NCBI RefSeq assembly: GCF_000233955.1
Contig: NZ_JH376605.1
Span: 1 to 64,000 of the forward strand
Source: Paraprevotella clara YIT 11840
Lineage (GTDB): Bacteria > Bacteroidota > Bacteroidia > Bacteroidales > Bacteroidaceae
DNA: 64,000 nt
Direction: 5' to 3'
Translations under genes and position numbers: made by a program
Shown: piece after piece, positions 42,966-50,732 of the stretch
Numbering within the stretch: the stretch's first letter is position 1
Layout of the letters: every line of letters starts with the position of its first letter
Notes under the pieces: generated by a model
Database searches by the model: none
Told to the model about the DNA's origin: nothing
Seen by the model: only the letters and a program-made list of their open reading frames with translations

Positions 42966-43196
42966 ATGATACAGCTGATTAAAAGAATGATTTTTGCATG
43001 GCGCTATAAACGTGCCGTTGCCCGTGCTTGCAAGTACGCCAAGCTCTACGGAAGAAAGTACTACGTCCTGTATATGGGTGGCAAACTGAAAGTTGTCCCC
43101 AAAAGGAACATCTGTGAACTGATTCACCGCCACCGTTTCCGCAAGGGAACCACTATCCGGGATATAGAAAAAATGGCATTGTTCATCACTAAATGA
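42966..43196 (+). CDS. Small basic head-operon protein
   Basis: A 76-residue, strongly basic protein (IKRMIFAWRYKRAVARACKYAKLYGRKYYVL). It starts directly after the terminase stop (1 base) and ends 10 bases before the DUF1320 gene. No family recognised. Basic charge suggests nucleic-acid or DNA-packaging contact, but that is only an inference. The frame is open further upstream but inside the terminase gene; the ATG at 42966 is the sensible start. Confidence 0.7.
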   Translation: MIQLIKRMIFAWRYKRAVARACKYAKLYGRKYYVLYMGGKLKVVPKRNICELIHRHRFRKGTTIRDIEKMALFITK

Positions 43197-43206
43197 AAGT
43201 AAAGTC

Positions 43207-43626
43207 ATGTTCATTACAGAAGAAGATTACAAAGTTGTCATCGGCGACAACGCATTAAAGGTTATCTCGCAGGTAAGCCCGGAAAACCGTACCAATGCAG
43301 AAGCGGAAGCCCGGGAAGAAATTGCCGGTTATCTACGGCCGAAATACGACTGTACGGCCATTTTCTCTGCACAGGATGAACATCGGAACCGCCTCATTGT
43401 CATGTACACCTGCGACATTTCACTTTACCACATGAGTGCAGCCATGCCGCAAAAGATGGGAAGCGAGATACGCAAGGAACGGTATGAACGGGCCATCAAG
43501 TGGCTTGAAGGCGTACAGGCCGGAAAAATTGTCCCTGATTTGCCTTTGGCTGTCGGAGAAGATGGGCTTCCGTCCGGAAATTCATTTGTTTACAGCTGTC
43601 AGAAGCAGCTTCATCATAACTGGTAG
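43207..43626 (+). CDS. DUF1320 head protein (Mu gp36-like)
   Basis: A 139-residue protein. The sequence (MFITEEDYKVVIGDNALKVISQ, then AREEIAGYLRPKYDCTAIFSAQDEHRN) matches DUF1320, a head-completion/connector family of Mu-like phages. It sits between the small basic gene and the portal gene, 4 bases before the latter. Function is inferred from position in the Mu head region. Confidence 0.9.
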   Translation: MFITEEDYKVVIGDNALKVISQVSPENRTNAEAEAREEIAGYLRPKYDCTAIFSAQDEHRNRLIVMYTCDISLYHMSAAMPQKMGSEIRKERYERAIKWLEGVQAGKIVPDLPLAVGEDGLPSGNSFVYSCQKQLHHNW

Positions 43627-43630
43627 GATT

Positions 43631-44941
43631 ATGGATATTAAAGACTTTTTCAGCGGTATGTTTTCCAATAAACCGAAAAACGTACTGCAAACGCCATACG
43701 GCAATTTTAATCTGGCCAAGGGGAAAGACATCAAGCGGGTGCAGAAAATGGTCATCGACCTGCAACGCACCACCGATGCACTCACCCGGAAGGACATCAA
43801 GAACTGGCGCGATGCCTGGCAGTATGCCATCAATGTGGACAGTCCCAGCCGCCAGCGCCTGTACGACATCTACCGGGACGCGGAAATAGACCTTCACCTC
43901 TCCGGGTGTGTGGAGCAGCGCAGAGGTTTTGTCATGGCACGTTCTTTCAAAATCGTGGATATGAAAGGGGATGAGAACGAGGAAGCGGTTCACTTCTTTG
44001 ACCAGTCCTGGTTCAAGCAGCTCATGCGCTATGCACTTGATTCAATCTACTGGGGACATTCGCTCATCGAATTGGGCGACCTTTGCACTGACGGCGACGG
44101 CTGCATCTGTTATTCGGATGTGAAGCTTATTCCGCGCAAACATGTCATTCCTGAGTATGGGCGTGTCATTACCGACCTCGGGCAGGACTGGACTACAGGT
44201 ATAGACTACCGCCAGCCTCCTTTTTCCGACTGGCTCATTGAGGCAGGTAGGCCCGACGACCTCGGGCTGTATCTCAAGGCTGCTTCACAGACTATTCCCA
44301 AAAAGAACATGCTGGCCTTTTGGGACACCTTCGGGGAAATATTCGGAATGCCCATGCGTATAGCACGCACCACTTCGCGCGATCAGAAAGAGATTGACCG
44401 TCTCGACAAGATGTTGCGTGAAGCCGGAACCGCCCTCTCCATGGTGGCAGGAATGGAAACCGAAATCGAATTTGTGGAAAGCGGCAAGGGGGACGCATTC
44501 AATGTCTATGACAAGCGTATCGATCGGGCCAACTCCGAACTGTCAAAGCTTATCATCGGGCAGACGATGACCATCGAGGACGGAAGCAGCCTATCACAGT
44601 CGGAAACGCACCTTGAAGTGTTCCAGAACCTCGTGGAAAGCGACTGTGATATGCTTCGGGATATAGTGAACAACCAGCTCATTCCGCGCATGGTGCGCCA
44701 CGGGTTCCCTGTTAAAGGGCTGCGCTTCGATTGGGACTACTCCATTGACTACACGCCCGAACAGCAGAAAGCTTACGAGGAAATGGTACTGCAACACTAC
44801 AAGGTAAAGCCTCAGTACTTTGAGGAAAAATACGGTATCCCGTGCGAGGAGAAGGAACCGAAAGAAGAGCCGGACCCGACAGAACCGAAAAAAAAGAAAG
44901 ACGGCAAACCGGCTGAAACGCTGTCCCGTTTTTTCGACTGA
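43631..44941 (+). CDS. Portal protein (DUF935, Mu gp29-like)
   Basis: A 436-residue portal protein, the dodecamer at the capsid vertex through which DNA enters. Characteristic are DIYRDAEIDLHLSGCVEQRRGFVMA, LIELGDLC and MTIEDGSSLSQSETHLEVFQN blocks of the DUF935 family. I start it at the ATG 43631 (MDIKDFFSGMFSNKPKN), 4 bases after the DUF1320 stop; the frame is open 65 codons further upstream but over the DUF1320 gene. The acidic/lysine tail is normal for portal proteins. Confidence 0.94.
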   Translation: MDIKDFFSGMFSNKPKNVLQTPYGNFNLAKGKDIKRVQKMVIDLQRTTDALTRKDIKNWRDAWQYAINVDSPSRQRLYDIYRDAEIDLHLSGCVEQRRGFVMARSFKIVDMKGDENEEAVHFFDQSWFKQLMRYALDSIYWGHSLIELGDLCTDGDGCICYSDVKLIPRKHVIPEYGRVITDLGQDWTTGIDYRQPPFSDWLIEAGRPDDLGLYLKAASQTIPKKNMLAFWDTFGEIFGMPMRIARTTSRDQKEIDRLDKMLREAGTALSMVAGMETEIEFVESGKGDAFNVYDKRIDRANSELSKLIIGQTMTIEDGSSLSQSETHLEVFQNLVESDCDMLRDIVNNQLIPRMVRHGFPVKGLRFDWDYSIDYTPEQQKAYEEMVLQHYKVKPQYFEEKYGIPCEEKEPKEEPDPTEPKKKKDGKPAETLSRFFD

Positions 44942-44985
44942 GCCCCGATGATTATTCGGGGCTGCACCAGCGGTATGCCCACCTG

Positions 44986-46224
44986 TTGGGCAAACAGAAA
45001 CTATGCCTCTCCATGGAGGACGAGGCAAAACTCATGCGCGACAAGCTCACGGAACGCTTTGACCGCATGATGAAGGTGCTGTTCCGGCAAGAAGGGGCAA
45101 ACCTTGAAATAGGTATCCTGGCATCCGAAGAAGCGCAGGATTTTATAGAAGCTCATTCTTCTGTCTTGAACGGTTCATTCCGAAAGGTGGAAATGTCCGA
45201 GACCATGCGCAAGCGGCTGGAGCGTTCCAACTATGTATTCTCCGGCTTGAAGACCTTCCATGAACTGAATGAAGCCTTTCCCTCCCTGTTGGATGAAAAC
45301 GGCAATAGAAAGACGTTCGAACGCTTTTTGAATGATGTCCGGAAGATCGACGAAACATACAATTCAAACTATCTACGGGCTGAATTCACCTTTGTACAGG
45401 CTTCGGCTGAAATGGCAGCCAAATGGGAACGGTTCATGCAGGACGGCGACCGCTATTATCTACAGTACCGCACGGCCGGGGATGCAAAGGTACGTCCCAC
45501 CCATGCAGAAATGGCCGGCATCACACTCCCGGCTTCAGACCCGTTCTGGGCAGAATTCTATCCTCCTAACGGATGGGGCTGCCGCTGTTCCGTGGTCCAG
45601 GTACGCAAATCCAAGTATCCGCCTACAGACCACGAAGAGGCCATGGCAAGGGGGAAATCAGCTTTGGAAGTTGACAAAAAGGGAATGTTCCGGTTCAATG
45701 CAGGCATGGAACAAAAGACGATGCCCGACTATAATCCATACACCATCAAGCGCTGTAAGGATTGCGATATGAACAACGGAAATATGAAACTGGTCTTCGT
45801 TCCGGAAAATGAATTGTGCGCCGCATGCAAACTGGTAAGAACATTGGCCAATGCAGATGCCAAACAGATAAAGAAGCAAGCCAAGCCATTGCAGGGAACA
45901 GTTATCACGAATAATGAATTCCCATTCCCGGTAAACATATCAAAACGCACGCTTCAAGAATGGACCAACCAGCCATACAAGTTCTACCATGAAAAGAACC
46001 TCATGCTTCTGGATATAAAGAATGTATTTGCCAAAGCCAAATACCTGGGAACAGCAGATAACCACAAAGGTATTCCACACCTCATACAATCGCACATTTT
46101 CGAGATAGAAGTAAGAGGTGAAAAAGCACTGATAATAGTTCGGGAATACGACTGGCACGAATACACGCTGCACAGTCTTTCAGAAGGAGGTGAATTATAC
46201 AAACATATAAAAAAGAAAGAATAG
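44986..46224 (+). CDS. MuF head morphogenesis protein with candidate C-terminal nuclease domain
   Basis: A protein of about 412 residues. Residues about 130-215 carry the MuF domain (YRTAGDAKVRPTHAEMAGITLPASDPFWAEFYPPNGWGCRCSV). A zinc-binding block follows (CKDCDMN, CAACKLV). The last 125 residues (LLDIKNVFAKAKYLGTADNHKGI, then HIFEIEVRGEKALIIVREYDWHEYTLHSLSE) resemble the phage Barnase-EndoU-ColicinE5-like nuclease domains seen at MuF C termini. The start is uncertain: TTG at 44986, or CTG at 44938 read after the portal stop; there is no ATG before residue 10. MuF is a minor head protein that may enter the cell with the DNA. Confidence 0.88.
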   Translation: MGKQKLCLSMEDEAKLMRDKLTERFDRMMKVLFRQEGANLEIGILASEEAQDFIEAHSSVLNGSFRKVEMSETMRKRLERSNYVFSGLKTFHELNEAFPSLLDENGNRKTFERFLNDVRKIDETYNSNYLRAEFTFVQASAEMAAKWERFMQDGDRYYLQYRTAGDAKVRPTHAEMAGITLPASDPFWAEFYPPNGWGCRCSVVQVRKSKYPPTDHEEAMARGKSALEVDKKGMFRFNAGMEQKTMPDYNPYTIKRCKDCDMNNGNMKLVFVPENELCAACKLVRTLANADAKQIKKQAKPLQGTVITNNEFPFPVNISKRTLQEWTNQPYKFYHEKNLMLLDIKNVFAKAKYLGTADNHKGIPHLIQSHIFEIEVRGEKALIIVREYDWHEYTLHSLSEGGELYKHIKKKE

Positions 46225-46321
46225 CGAAAGACGCAAGCTCCGGGAACTACAATCCCGTTCTGAACATCTAACGCTATTCCTCACTGCAAATATACAAAAC
46301 AATTTTTAAAAACAACCCGTT

Positions 46322-46555
46322 ATGAACAAAATTATCGAATTTCTCAAACAAAGCAACCGCTACAAACACCTTATTGGCGGTTTGTTGGTAGGCATTTTGG
46401 CCTTCACCCCGTGGACAGCGCTCTATGCTGCAGCTGTCGCAGCCTCCTGTCTGGAACTGAAAGACAAACTGAAAGGCGGACTTTGGGACTGGATAGACTG
46501 GTCTCTTACCGTCATAGGCGGCATATTGTCGGCCCTATTTTGGTGGATAGTGTAA
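46322..46555 (+). CDS. Small two-helix membrane protein, possible holin
   Basis: A 77-residue protein. Membrane segments lie at about 18-44 (HLIGGLLVGILAFTPWTALYAAAVAA) and 56-76 (WIDWSLTVIGGILSALFWWIV), separated by a charged turn. Size and layout fit a holin. It starts 97 bases after muF and ends 30 bases before the promoter box of the DGR template. It is not next to the amidase/spanin genes, so a different membrane role remains possible. Confidence 0.6.
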   Translation: MNKIIEFLKQSNRYKHLIGGLLVGILAFTPWTALYAAAVAASCLELKDKLKGGLWDWIDWSLTVIGGILSALFWWIV

Positions 46556-46585
46556 TGCTTTAGCTCATTTTGCCTGTTAAATCAG

Positions 46586-46593
46586 TAACTTTG
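46586..46593 (+). promoter_or_regulatory. Promoter -7 box for the DGR template RNA and RT
   Basis: TAACTTTG matches TAnnTTTG exactly and lies 22 bases upstream of the template repeat, so an RNA starting about 46600 would contain the whole repeat and its spacer. A TTTG at 46569 is at shorter than usual spacing for a -33 box. Confidence 0.5.
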
Positions 46594-46615
46594 TACCCGG
46601 TGGAGCTTCCCGATA

Positions 46616-46727
46616 GTCCGTGTGGTCTATCGCGGGTACAACAATGCGAACGCGAATGGCGGTGTGTCGAATGCGAATGCGAATAACGATGCTTCGAATA
46701 CGAATGCGAATATCGGCTCGCGTCTGG
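46616..46727 (+). repeat. DGR template repeat (TR)
   Basis: 112 bp, the error-free donor copied by the reverse transcriptase. It is dominated by AAC/AAT codons in the frame of the target (NNANANGGVSNANANNDASNTNAN), the codons that give most amino-acid choices when adenines change. It matches the variable repeat at 20324-20435 except at 11 adenines. It lies on the same strand as and 203 bases upstream of the RT gene, with a promoter box just before it. Confidence 0.97.
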
Positions 46728-46930
46728 AAATCTAATTAATCGGCGTACAGCACCGGGGACGTGTCCCCGAAGCGGTGCCGAGGGAAGCAAGCCACAGCAA
46801 CAGCACCCATTAGGGTGGAAAGCTGAAAAATCACGCGTCGGGTGGAGTTTGGTAGGCTGTTATCAGTTCGAAGAAGTCAGATCCGGGGAAAGGAAGGCCC
46901 TTATCTTTCATGTTTATTAACCAATAGCTT
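46728..46930 (+). ncRNA. Structured spacer RNA between TR and RT
   Basis: A 203-base stretch with no gene. It contains a strong two-step hairpin at 46750-46778: outer GCACCG/CGGTGC and inner GGGGAC/GTCCCC. In known DGRs the template RNA extends into such a spacer, which the RT binds to prime cDNA synthesis. A role here follows from that precedent; the fold is seen in the sequence. Confidence 0.55.
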
Positions 46931-48232
46931 ATGCGCAGGGAAGGATATATTATCGAGGAAATCATCGAATACTCCAATATGTCGGAGGCATTCGATTCGG
47001 TACTTCGCGGAACCGGTCGTAAGAGGTCAAGGCAGGGACGATTCCTGCTTGCCCATAGGGAGAAGATTATCGCCGAACTGACGGCTTCCATTGCGGACGG
47101 TTCATTCCGGCTGGGCGGCTACCATGAGAGGGAAATTGAAGAATACGGTAAAAAACGTATTTTGCAGATCCTGTCCATGAAAGACCGCATCGCTGTGTTT
47201 GCCATCATGAATGTGGTGGACCGCCACCTGCAAAAACGTTATATCCGGACAACCGGTGCAAGCATCAAAAGGCGCGGTACTCATGATCTGATGAACTGCA
47301 TACGTACCGATTTGCAAAAAGACCCGGAAGGCACACTTTACGCATACAAGTTTGACATCCGTAGGTTTTACGACAATGCGCGGCAGGACTTTGTTATGTG
47401 GTGCTTCCGGAGGGTGTTCAAGGACGAAAGGCTGTTGGTGCTACTGGAGCGGTTTGTTAAGCTGCTGCCGGAAGGTATAAGCTTCGGACTGCGCAGTTCA
47501 CAAGGGGCAGGAAATCTGCTTCTGTCTGTATTTTTAGACCACTATCTGAAGGATAAGTACGGGGTTCGTTATTACTATCGCTATTGCGATGACGGACTGG
47601 TACTCGGTAAAACGAAAGCGGAATTGTGGAAGATTCGTGATGTTATTCACAGGCAAATGGGAAAAATAGACTTGGAAATAAAGCCGAATGAACGGGTATT
47701 CCCTGTAGAAGAAGGCATTGATTTCCTTGGCTATGTTATCCGTCCCGACTATGTAAGATTGCGGAAACGTATCAAGCAGAAGTTTGCCCGGAAGATGCAC
47801 GAGGTAAAATCGAGAAAAAGACGGCGAGAACTGATTGCCAGTTTCTACGGCATGACGAAGCACGCCGACTGTAATAAGTTGTTTAAAAAATTAACAGGCA
47901 AAGAAATGAGAAGTTTTAAAGACTTGAATGTCGCTTACAAGCCGGAGGACGGCAAGAAGCGATTTCCCGGTGTGGTGGTAAGCATCCGGGAACTGGTAAA
48001 CTTACCGATTGTAGTGAAGGACTTTGAGACCGGTATCAAGACCGAGCAGGGAGAAGACCGCTGTATTGTGGCCATCGAAGTGAACGGCGAAGCAAAGAAG
48101 TTCTTCACCAACAGCGAGGAAATGAAGAATATTCTCGCACAAGTAAAGGAAATGCCGGATGGTTTCCCGTTTGAAACGACCATCAAGACAGAGACATTCG
48201 GCAAAGGTAGAACCAAATACGTGTTTACATGA
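46931..48232 (+). CDS. DGR reverse transcriptase with C-terminal extension
   Basis: A 433-residue RT. Motifs in order: FDIRRFYDN (141-149, motif with first catalytic Asp), SFGLRSSQGAGN (184-195, the SQ-containing motif typical of DGR RTs), YRYCDD (216-221, catalytic Asp pair, YCDD instead of YADD), GIDFLGYVI later. DGR RTs copy the template RNA with errors at adenines. Past the thumb, residues about 340-433 form an extra domain (FPGVVVSIRELVNLPIVVKDFETG, then CIVAIEVNGEAKKFFTNSEEMK) that looks like an OB-fold nucleic-acid-binding domain and is not part of the compact RTs first described. The gene overlaps the next by 4 bases. Confidence 0.96.
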   Translation: MRREGYIIEEIIEYSNMSEAFDSVLRGTGRKRSRQGRFLLAHREKIIAELTASIADGSFRLGGYHEREIEEYGKKRILQILSMKDRIAVFAIMNVVDRHLQKRYIRTTGASIKRRGTHDLMNCIRTDLQKDPEGTLYAYKFDIRRFYDNARQDFVMWCFRRVFKDERLLVLLERFVKLLPEGISFGLRSSQGAGNLLLSVFLDHYLKDKYGVRYYYRYCDDGLVLGKTKAELWKIRDVIHRQMGKIDLEIKPNERVFPVEEGIDFLGYVIRPDYVRLRKRIKQKFARKMHEVKSRKRRRELIASFYGMTKHADCNKLFKKLTGKEMRSFKDLNVAYKPEDGKKRFPGVVVSIRELVNLPIVVKDFETGIKTEQGEDRCIVAIEVNGEAKKFFTNSEEMKNILAQVKEMPDGFPFETTIKTETFGKGRTKYVFT

Positions 48233-48714
48233 GAAGAGTTGAAGGAAGTGCCGGTGTATCGCTGATGGAATGCACGAACCCGGTTAAAGACAAATGGCGC
48301 ATCCGCTGGGATGTGCAGGAAAAAGAGAACGGCTCTGCCTCCTACATGGAAGAGGAGTTCGGACACAAGCCTACTGATGAGGAAATCCGCACATTGGTTA
48401 TGTCATGGTATAACAGCCAGACTGATGCAGCTATCCTATCCGGATTCGCCTATAATGGCGCCCCTGTATGGCTTTCTACGGAGAACCAATACAACTATAA
48501 GGCAGCATACGATTTGGCCGTTCAGACGGGCGGAGAGACCCTTCCGGTTACATTCAAATTCGGTTCGGATGAACAGCCCGAATACCATACCTTTGAAAAG
48601 TTGGATAATCTGAAGGACTTCTACATTCAAGCGGTCAGACACATCCAAAACACACTGGCTGAAGGATGGAAAAGGAAAGATGTATTCAACTTGGATTTAT
48701 ATCGGATTGAATGA
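48229..48714 (+). CDS. Protein translationally coupled to the DGR RT
   Basis: A 161-residue acidic, soluble protein (WRIRWDVQEKENGSASYMEEEFG, then FEKLDNLKDFYIQAVRHIQNTLAEGWKRKD). It overlaps the RT stop by 4 bases (ATGA), so the two are made together. It does not look like the small basic four-helix Avd accessory of other DGRs. C-terminal similarity in style to DUF4376 tail-related proteins is possible. Either a new DGR accessory or a tail protein made with the RT; undecided. Confidence 0.7.
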   Translation: MRRVEGSAGVSLMECTNPVKDKWRIRWDVQEKENGSASYMEEEFGHKPTDEEIRTLVMSWYNSQTDAAILSGFAYNGAPVWLSTENQYNYKAAYDLAVQTGGETLPVTFKFGSDEQPEYHTFEKLDNLKDFYIQAVRHIQNTLAEGWKRKDVFNLDLYRIE

Positions 48715-48747
48715 TTGACAATCCCTTCGGGGGAAGGATAAAAAAAA

Positions 48748-48889
48748 GCCCCCGGCCTGTTAAATAGTCGTCTCACTTACCATTTAAACATAAAGCACCT
48801 CTTACCGGCACGACCGGGGGCAGATACCCTCGTTCGCCAGTAAGAGGCTTTTTTATGTAAGCGCTATTCTGCGCAATGATAAGTGAGAC
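48748..48889. terminator. Interleaved inverted repeats, bidirectional terminator
   Basis: Three repeat pairs interlock: GCCCCCGG (48748) with CCGGGGGC (48814-48821); GTCTCACTTACCAT (48770-48783) with ATGATAAGTGAGAC (48876-48889, one mismatch); CCTCTTACCGGC (48798-48809) with GCCAGTAAGAGG (48836-48847, one G-T), followed by CTTTTTTA on the plus strand. The minus strand reads GGGGGCTTTTTTTAT after the first pair. It ends the RT operon; a terminator read from both sides fits, and the outer pair may do something else. Confidence 0.6.
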
Positions 48890-48917
48890 AATGCAAATGT
48901 ACGAAATTTAACTGGAT

Positions 48918-49160
48918 ATGAAAGTAATTGAGATACTAAAATTGAACAGAGAGCTTTTAAAAACGTGCCATTACATGGGCATACGACCCGATGACGTGCA
49001 ATATATAGAACTATATAATGAATATAACAAGTTGCAGACCAATGGTGAAAAAGTGTCTTATATCGTAGCTACGCTTTCCCTACGATATGGCATCAGTGAG
49101 CGAAAGGTGTATGACCTGATCAAGCGTTTTAAAACCGACTGCAATTTGTGTGCAGTGTAA
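48918..49160 (+). CDS. Small HTH protein, candidate regulator
   Basis: An 80-residue protein. The C-terminal 40 residues (YIVATLSLRYGISERKVYDLIKRFKTD) look like a helix-turn-helix of the size of Mu Mor/C activators. It stands alone between the terminator region and the next promoter. A role as activator of the late operons, for example at 40785-40844, would fit but is inferred. Confidence 0.65.
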   Translation: MKVIEILKLNRELLKTCHYMGIRPDDVQYIELYNEYNKLQTNGEKVSYIVATLSLRYGISERKVYDLIKRFKTDCNLCAV

Positions 49161-49198
49161 TCAGGACTTCCTCCCACTAAAGGCAAACTCCCCTACCC

Positions 49199-49206
49199 TA
49201 CCTTTG
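49199..49206 (+). promoter_or_regulatory. Promoter -7 box before the TS-like gene
   Basis: TACCTTTG matches TAnnTTTG and lies 26 bases upstream of the ATG at 49232. It would give the TS-like and methyltransferase genes their own transcript. Confidence 0.6.
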
Positions 49207-49231
49207 TATCGCAATAAATAACATTCATATC

Positions 49232-49870
49232 ATGGACAAGTATTATCAAATCTTAGGCAAGGTGCTTTCGTCCGGAAAGATGCAAAGCAATAAAAAAGGG
49301 AATATCCGCTACCTACTGAATGAACAGCTGACGCTGCTCCCTGCCGACCTTCTTGATATATTCGAGGGGCATACCATAGCGCGGAAGAAGTTAAAAAACG
49401 AGTTACAACTGTTTATGAGGGGCGAACGAAACGTGGAAAAATACAGGGAGGCCGGAATCAACTGGTGGGACTACTGCGGCTCTATCCTTGTGAACAGCTA
49501 CCCAACCTATTTTGAAAAACTGCCGCCACTCATCGAACGCATAAACAGGGAAAAAAGGAACAGCAAAAACTATATATTGTTTCTCGGATCTACAGGAACA
49601 GAAAGCAACCAGGCTCCATGCCTTAGTCTTGTTCAGTTCCAGATAGAGCAAGGAGAACTGGTCATGACCGCCTATCAGCGAAGCAGCGATGCGAATTTAG
49701 GACTGCCGGCAGATATTTATCATTTGTATCTAATATCAAGACAGATTGAGTTGCCACTAAAATCCATCACCCTGAATCTGGGGAATGTGCATATTTACGA
49801 AAACAACATCGACAAAACAGAACAGCTGCTTGCCGGCAATGAAAATGTAAAATTTGAATTGAACGTATGA
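49232..49870 (+). CDS. Thymidylate synthase-family protein with cytosine-type specificity residue
   Basis: A 212-residue protein that aligns over its whole length with thymidylate synthase (264 in E. coli): QILGKVLSSGKMQSNKKGN, KNELQLFMRGERNVEKYREAGINWWDY, APCLSLVQFQIEQGELVMTAYQRSSDANLGLPADIYHLYL, NVHIYENN. Kept are the nucleophile Cys130 (E. coli Cys146), Glu57, Trp79, Arg150, Asp153, His187 and Tyr189. Changed are the His after the Cys (Leu131) and Asn177 of TS, here Asp161. Asp at this place occurs in T4 dCMP hydroxymethylase and turns TS towards dCMP, so a dCMP methylase/hydroxymethylase role is inferred. It overlaps the methyltransferase gene by 4 bases; together they may modify phage DNA. 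Confidence 0.8.
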   Translation: MDKYYQILGKVLSSGKMQSNKKGNIRYLLNEQLTLLPADLLDIFEGHTIARKKLKNELQLFMRGERNVEKYREAGINWWDYCGSILVNSYPTYFEKLPPLIERINREKRNSKNYILFLGSTGTESNQAPCLSLVQFQIEQGELVMTAYQRSSDANLGLPADIYHLYLISRQIELPLKSITLNLGNVHIYENNIDKTEQLLAGNENVKFELNV

Positions 49871-50706
49871 GAAAGATGTATCTGTCAGCCCCTCTCCCAT
49901 TTGTCGGGCAAAAGCGTATGTTAGCCAAGGAATTCATGAAAGTGCTGGAGCAATATCCGGATGGAACATTGTTTGTTGACCTGTTCGGTGGCTCCGGATT
50001 GTTGTCTCACATTACCAAATCCCTCAAGCCCCACTCTACTGTTATCTATAATGACTTTGATAACTACCGCTTCCGCATGAAGCACATTCCGCAAACGAAT
50101 CAGCTGCTTGCTGACATTCGCGAAATGGTAGGGAATTCCGTACCACGTCATAAAATCATTAAAGGAGAACTGCGTGAACGAATATTCAGCCGCATCGAGC
50201 AGGAAGAGAATAGCACCGGATATGTGGATTTCATTACCCTCTCCTCCTCTATCTTGTTTTCCATGAAATACAAACTGTCTGTTCAGGATATGCGGAAGGA
50301 AGCTTTATACAACAATATACGCAAGACCGGCTACCCGGAATGTACGGACTATCTCGAAGGGCTGGAAATCGTATCTTGCGATTACAAGGAAGTATTCAAC
50401 CGGTATAAAGATATTCCTGGAGTAGTATTTCTTGTTGATCCGCCCTATCTGTCCACTGACGTAGGGACCTATAACATGTACTGGAATATGGCAGACTATC
50501 TGGATGTGCTGAATGTACTGAAGGGGCATTCATACGTATATTTCACATCCAACAAATCTTCAATTCTGGAGCTGTGCGAATGGATAGGTAAAAATAGGGA
50601 TTTAGGTAATCCTTTTGAAAACTGCACAAAGGTGGAATTCAATGCTCACATGAATTACAACTCTTCTTACACAGATATGATGCTTTACAAGAAAGAGGCT
50701 GCCTGA
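49867..50706 (+). CDS. D12-class DNA adenine-N6 methyltransferase
   Basis: A 279-residue Dam-like enzyme that transfers methyl from SAM to adenine N6. SAM-binding PFVGQK (11-16) and FVDLFGGSG (36-44) and catalytic DPPY (191-194) are all present in the D12 order. The recognition sequence cannot be read from the protein. It lies directly after the TS-like gene with a 4-base overlap and before a bidirectional terminator. The phage has no partner restriction enzyme here, so it is an orphan methyltransferase, probably for protection from host restriction or for regulation. Confidence 0.92.
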   Translation: MRKMYLSAPLPFVGQKRMLAKEFMKVLEQYPDGTLFVDLFGGSGLLSHITKSLKPHSTVIYNDFDNYRFRMKHIPQTNQLLADIREMVGNSVPRHKIIKGELRERIFSRIEQEENSTGYVDFITLSSSILFSMKYKLSVQDMRKEALYNNIRKTGYPECTDYLEGLEIVSCDYKEVFNRYKDIPGVVFLVDPPYLSTDVGTYNMYWNMADYLDVLNVLKGHSYVYFTSNKSSILELCEWIGKNRDLGNPFENCTKVEFNAHMNYNSSYTDMMLYKKEAA

Positions 50707-50732
50707 TTGCGTTTACTTTGCCTGTATTGAAC

